The notes below the pieces were generated by a model. The model did not search any database. It was not told the origin of the DNA and saw only the letters and a list, made by a program, of their open reading frames with translations. Shown here in pieces: positions 61,950 through 64,000 of a stretch of DNA of 64,000 nt. Source of the stretch: Mycobacterium genavense ATCC 51234 (GTDB lineage: Bacteria > Actinomycetota > Actinomycetes > Mycobacteriales > Mycobacteriaceae); the NCBI RefSeq assembly GCF_000526915.1, contig NZ_JAGZ01000002.1:310001-374000 (forward strand), written 5' to 3'. How positions within the stretch are numbered: the stretch's first letter is position 1; every line of letters begins with the position of its first letter. The position numbers and the translations under genes are program-made.

Positions 61950-63821
61950 TCAGGCCCCCAACCGAGTGAGCAGGTCCGAAAGGGCTTCGATCGCATTGAT
62001 TTTGGCTGTCAGGTATTCGTCGGGCCGGTGCTGCGGATCGGTGTCGGCGACCGCCTTCTCCGGTCCGGCCAGGTACACCCGCGACACTCCGGCGTTACGC
62101 GCGGCGTCGACGACCGCGGCCGCCTCGGTCGCGTAGCGCTTGTCGGTGCCGCAGATCACCACCGCCGCAGGCGAGCCCGCGTCGGACACCGCAGCGGCGA
62201 CCCCGTCGGCGTCGAGCGTTCCCGGGTTGACCGCCTCGATGCCGCCCGACGCCAGCAGGTTCGCCGCGAACGTGGTGCGGATGTTGTGCTCGGCCAGCGG
62301 GCCCAGCGGCAGCAGCAGTACCTTGGGGCGCGAGCCGGTGCGGGCCAGGAAGTCATCCGAGCGGTCGCGCAGCGCCTCGAATCCCGCGGCGTAGCGCCGC
62401 AAATCTCCGACATCGGGCCGGCCGATCGAATCGCTGTGCGACAGTGCGGGTTCGGAAAGGTTCGGAAATTCGTTGACGCCGGTGATCGCCGTGCGCCGAT
62501 GTGCGATGTCGTCGGCGCGCCGCGCGGCGATGGCGGCGATCTCCTCGGCGATGTGGTCGCGCGCCTCGACGAATCCGCCGCGACCCTCGACGGCCTGGAA
62601 GTGCTCCCAGGCGCCCTCGGCGATCCGCTGGGTGAGGTCCTCGACGAACCACGATCCGCCGGCGGGGTCCAGCACCCGGCCGACGTGCGACTCCTCCAGC
62701 AACAGCAGCTGGGTGTTGCGCGCGATGCGCCGCGCGAAGCTTCGTGCGGTGCCGGGAAAATCGCCCGGGATCGCGATGTCGAACGGGTAGACCAGCATGG
62801 TGTCGACGCCGCCGACACCGGCGCCGAATGCGGCCAGCGTGCAGCGCAGCATGTTCACCCAGGGGTCGCGCTGGGTCATCATCGGCAGCGACGTCTCCGC
62901 GTGCACGGTCGCCCCGCCCGCGTCGGGCTCCCCCACGACGTCGGCGACCCGCGCCCAAAGTTGCCGCACGGCACGCATTTTGGCGATCGTCATGAACTGG
63001 TCGTCGTCGGCGGCCAGCCGGAAACTGATCTGGCGCAGCGCATTAGCAACCGAGATCCCCGACTCGGTGAGCACGCGCAGGTAGGCGACCGCGGCCGCGA
63101 TATTGGCGGCCAGCTCCCAGGTCGCGTTGGCGCCCAGGTTGTGGAACGCGGGCCCGTTGACGGTGATCGCCCGGACGCCGTATTCGCCGCTCACCCGTGA
63201 CGCGACCGTCACGACGTCGTCGATCGACGGCGCGGGACGTCCGCTCAGCGCCGCCGTCAGCGGGTCGGCGCCCAGGTCGATCGACAACGTCGCGCGCTGG
63301 TCGGATTCGACCTCGGCCACCAGGGACAGCATCGCGTCGGCCGCGGCCGCGTAGTCGGCTCCGGCGTCGAGGATGACCGGCGCCATGCTCAGGTAGACAC
63401 CCGCCAGCAGCCCGTCGAGCTCCCGCGGTGCGACGCCGTCCTGCCCGACGCGCAGCAGCAGCGCGTTGACGCCGTCGCCGAGCGCACCGAGCACGGCCGC
63501 GTTGGTTTCGGCGGCGGTGGCTCCGGCGCTTGGAAACGCCTCGACCACCTTCCAGCCGGACTTGACGTCCCGCAACGGGTCCGCGCCCCGCAGGTACGGC
63601 CACACCCCGGGCAGCGACGGCTCAGGCAGCTCGTCGAACGCGGTGTAGAGCGGGCGGACCGCGAACCCGTCGTAGGTCGGGGTGTCCAGCAACTGCTCGG
63701 GTTGCTCGCCCAACTCGGCGGGTTCCTTGCGGGTGCTCTTGGCAAGCACACCGGCAACCGCGGTGCGCCAGCGCTCGCGGACCTGTTCCAGGTCGGCGAG
63801 CTCGGGTACATCAATGGACAC
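61950..63821 (-). CDS. mutA: methylmalonyl-CoA mutase small subunit
   Basis: A 623-residue non-catalytic partner of MutB. It has the same barrel/cobalamin-domain layout ([39 protein letters not shown] and [15 protein letters not shown]), but the C-terminal domain lacks the DxHxxG cobalamin ligand motif, as expected for the small subunit. Start GTG at 63821 follows AGGAGCAG and the next residues are [12 protein letters not shown]. It leads the mutA-mutB operon and is the first gene of the conserved right flank. Confidence 0.97.
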   Translation of the reverse strand: MSIDVPELADLEQVRERWRTAVAGVLAKSTRKEPAELGEQPEQLLDTPTYDGFAVRPLYTAFDELPEPSLPGVWPYLRGADPLRDVKSGWKVVEAFPSAGATAAETNAAVLGALGDGVNALLLRVGQDGVAPRELDGLLAGVYLSMAPVILDAGADYAAAADAMLSLVAEVESDQRATLSIDLGADPLTAALSGRPAPSIDDVVTVASRVSGEYGVRAITVNGPAFHNLGANATWELAANIAAAVAYLRVLTESGISVANALRQISFRLAADDDQFMTIAKMRAVRQLWARVADVVGEPDAGGATVHAETSLPMMTQRDPWVNMLRCTLAAFGAGVGGVDTMLVYPFDIAIPGDFPGTARSFARRIARNTQLLLLEESHVGRVLDPAGGSWFVEDLTQRIAEGAWEHFQAVEGRGGFVEARDHIAEEIAAIAARRADDIAHRRTAITGVNEFPNLSEPALSHSDSIGRPDVGDLRRYAAGFEALRDRSDDFLARTGSRPKVLLLPLGPLAEHNIRTTFAANLLASGGIEAVNPGTLDADGVAAAVSDAGSPAAVVICGTDKRYATEAAAVVDAARNAGVSRVYLAGPEKAVADTDPQHRPDEYLTAKINAIEALSDLLTRLGA

Positions 63822-63863
63822 CGACTGCTCCTGTTGTCGCAGCTATTGGCAACGTTGCGTGCA

Positions 63864-63882
63864 GTTGCGGAGAACACGCAAC
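63864..63882. promoter_or_regulatory. inverted repeat in the mutA promoter region
   Basis: GTTGCG (63864-63869) and CGCAAC (63877-63882) form a dyad with a 7-bp spacer, next to the self-complementary GCAACGTTGC (63849-63858). Both lie 30-60 bp upstream of the mutA start and could bind a regulator. No regulator is identified. Confidence 0.35.
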
Positions 63883-64000
63883 TCGCTAATCAGGCTAAAT
63901 GATCGCCCCCGCCGCCAAGAAACCGCGCGGTGCGCCGATCGGGCCGCGGCAACCGCGAAACACCACGCCTGCGATACAGGCAATTCATTTCTGGCCCGTA

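Overview
The window is chromosomal DNA from a high-GC actinobacterium, almost certainly a slow-growing Mycobacterium. Both flanks follow the gene order of the M. tuberculosis Rv1492-Rv1537 interval, read in reverse: mutA, mutB, meaB and a LipL-like hydrolase on the right; a carboxymuconolactone-decarboxylase-like protein (Rv1531-like), a nitronate monooxygenase (Rv1533-like), a small Rv1535-like protein behind an M-box riboswitch, ileS behind a T-box, and the first ~70 codons of dinX on the left. Gene names come from recalled family knowledge and visible motifs; no database search was run.

The centre (about 12.1-57 kb) differs from the tubercle bacillus. It is a glycopeptidolipid (GPL)-like surface-lipid island. 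A divergent core has, leftward, an MbtH-like protein and one giant three-module non-ribosomal peptide synthetase (C-A-T-E-C-A-T-E-C-A-T-Reductase), and rightward mmpS-mmpL-mmpL followed by a DrrABC-like ABC exporter and a glycosyltransferase. Then come methyltransferases, glycosyltransferases, the GDP-mannose dehydratase/GDP-fucose synthase pair (gmdA/epiA), four paralogous UGT/GtfA-type glycosyltransferases, three TylF-type O-methyltransferases (one broken), a membrane-anchored methyltransferase, a sugar epimerase and a frameshifted sulfotransferase-like gene. Classical GPL uses two synthetases and four modules (D-Phe-D-aThr-D-Ala-L-alaninol). This locus has three modules in one polypeptide, ending in a reductase, so the predicted core is an N-acyl D-D-L tripeptide amino alcohol that is glycosylated and methylated. 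That reduced, single-protein GPL-like system is the most notable candidate for an undescribed pathway. No acyl-activation or polyketide genes are in the window, so the lipid tail must be supplied from elsewhere.

A second, smaller island (about 1.0-5.9 kb) sits between ileS and the dinX fragment: a methyltransferase, a nucleotide-sugar epimerase, a frameshifted hypothetical gene, a GT2/M23-like gene split by an amber codon, and a DUF559 endonuclease-like gene bracketed by two copies of a ~63-bp palindromic repeat. Two more copies of that repeat lie at ileS and between mutB and meaB. At the left edge the dinX start is fused in frame to an AraC-family regulator.

Several accessory genes are disrupted (frameshifts near 3,560, 11,380 and 56,440; amber codons at 4,522 and 49,034), while the 13.4-kb synthetase is open throughout. 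This suggests real decay of peripheral genes and selection on the synthetase, although assembly error cannot be excluded for individual sites.
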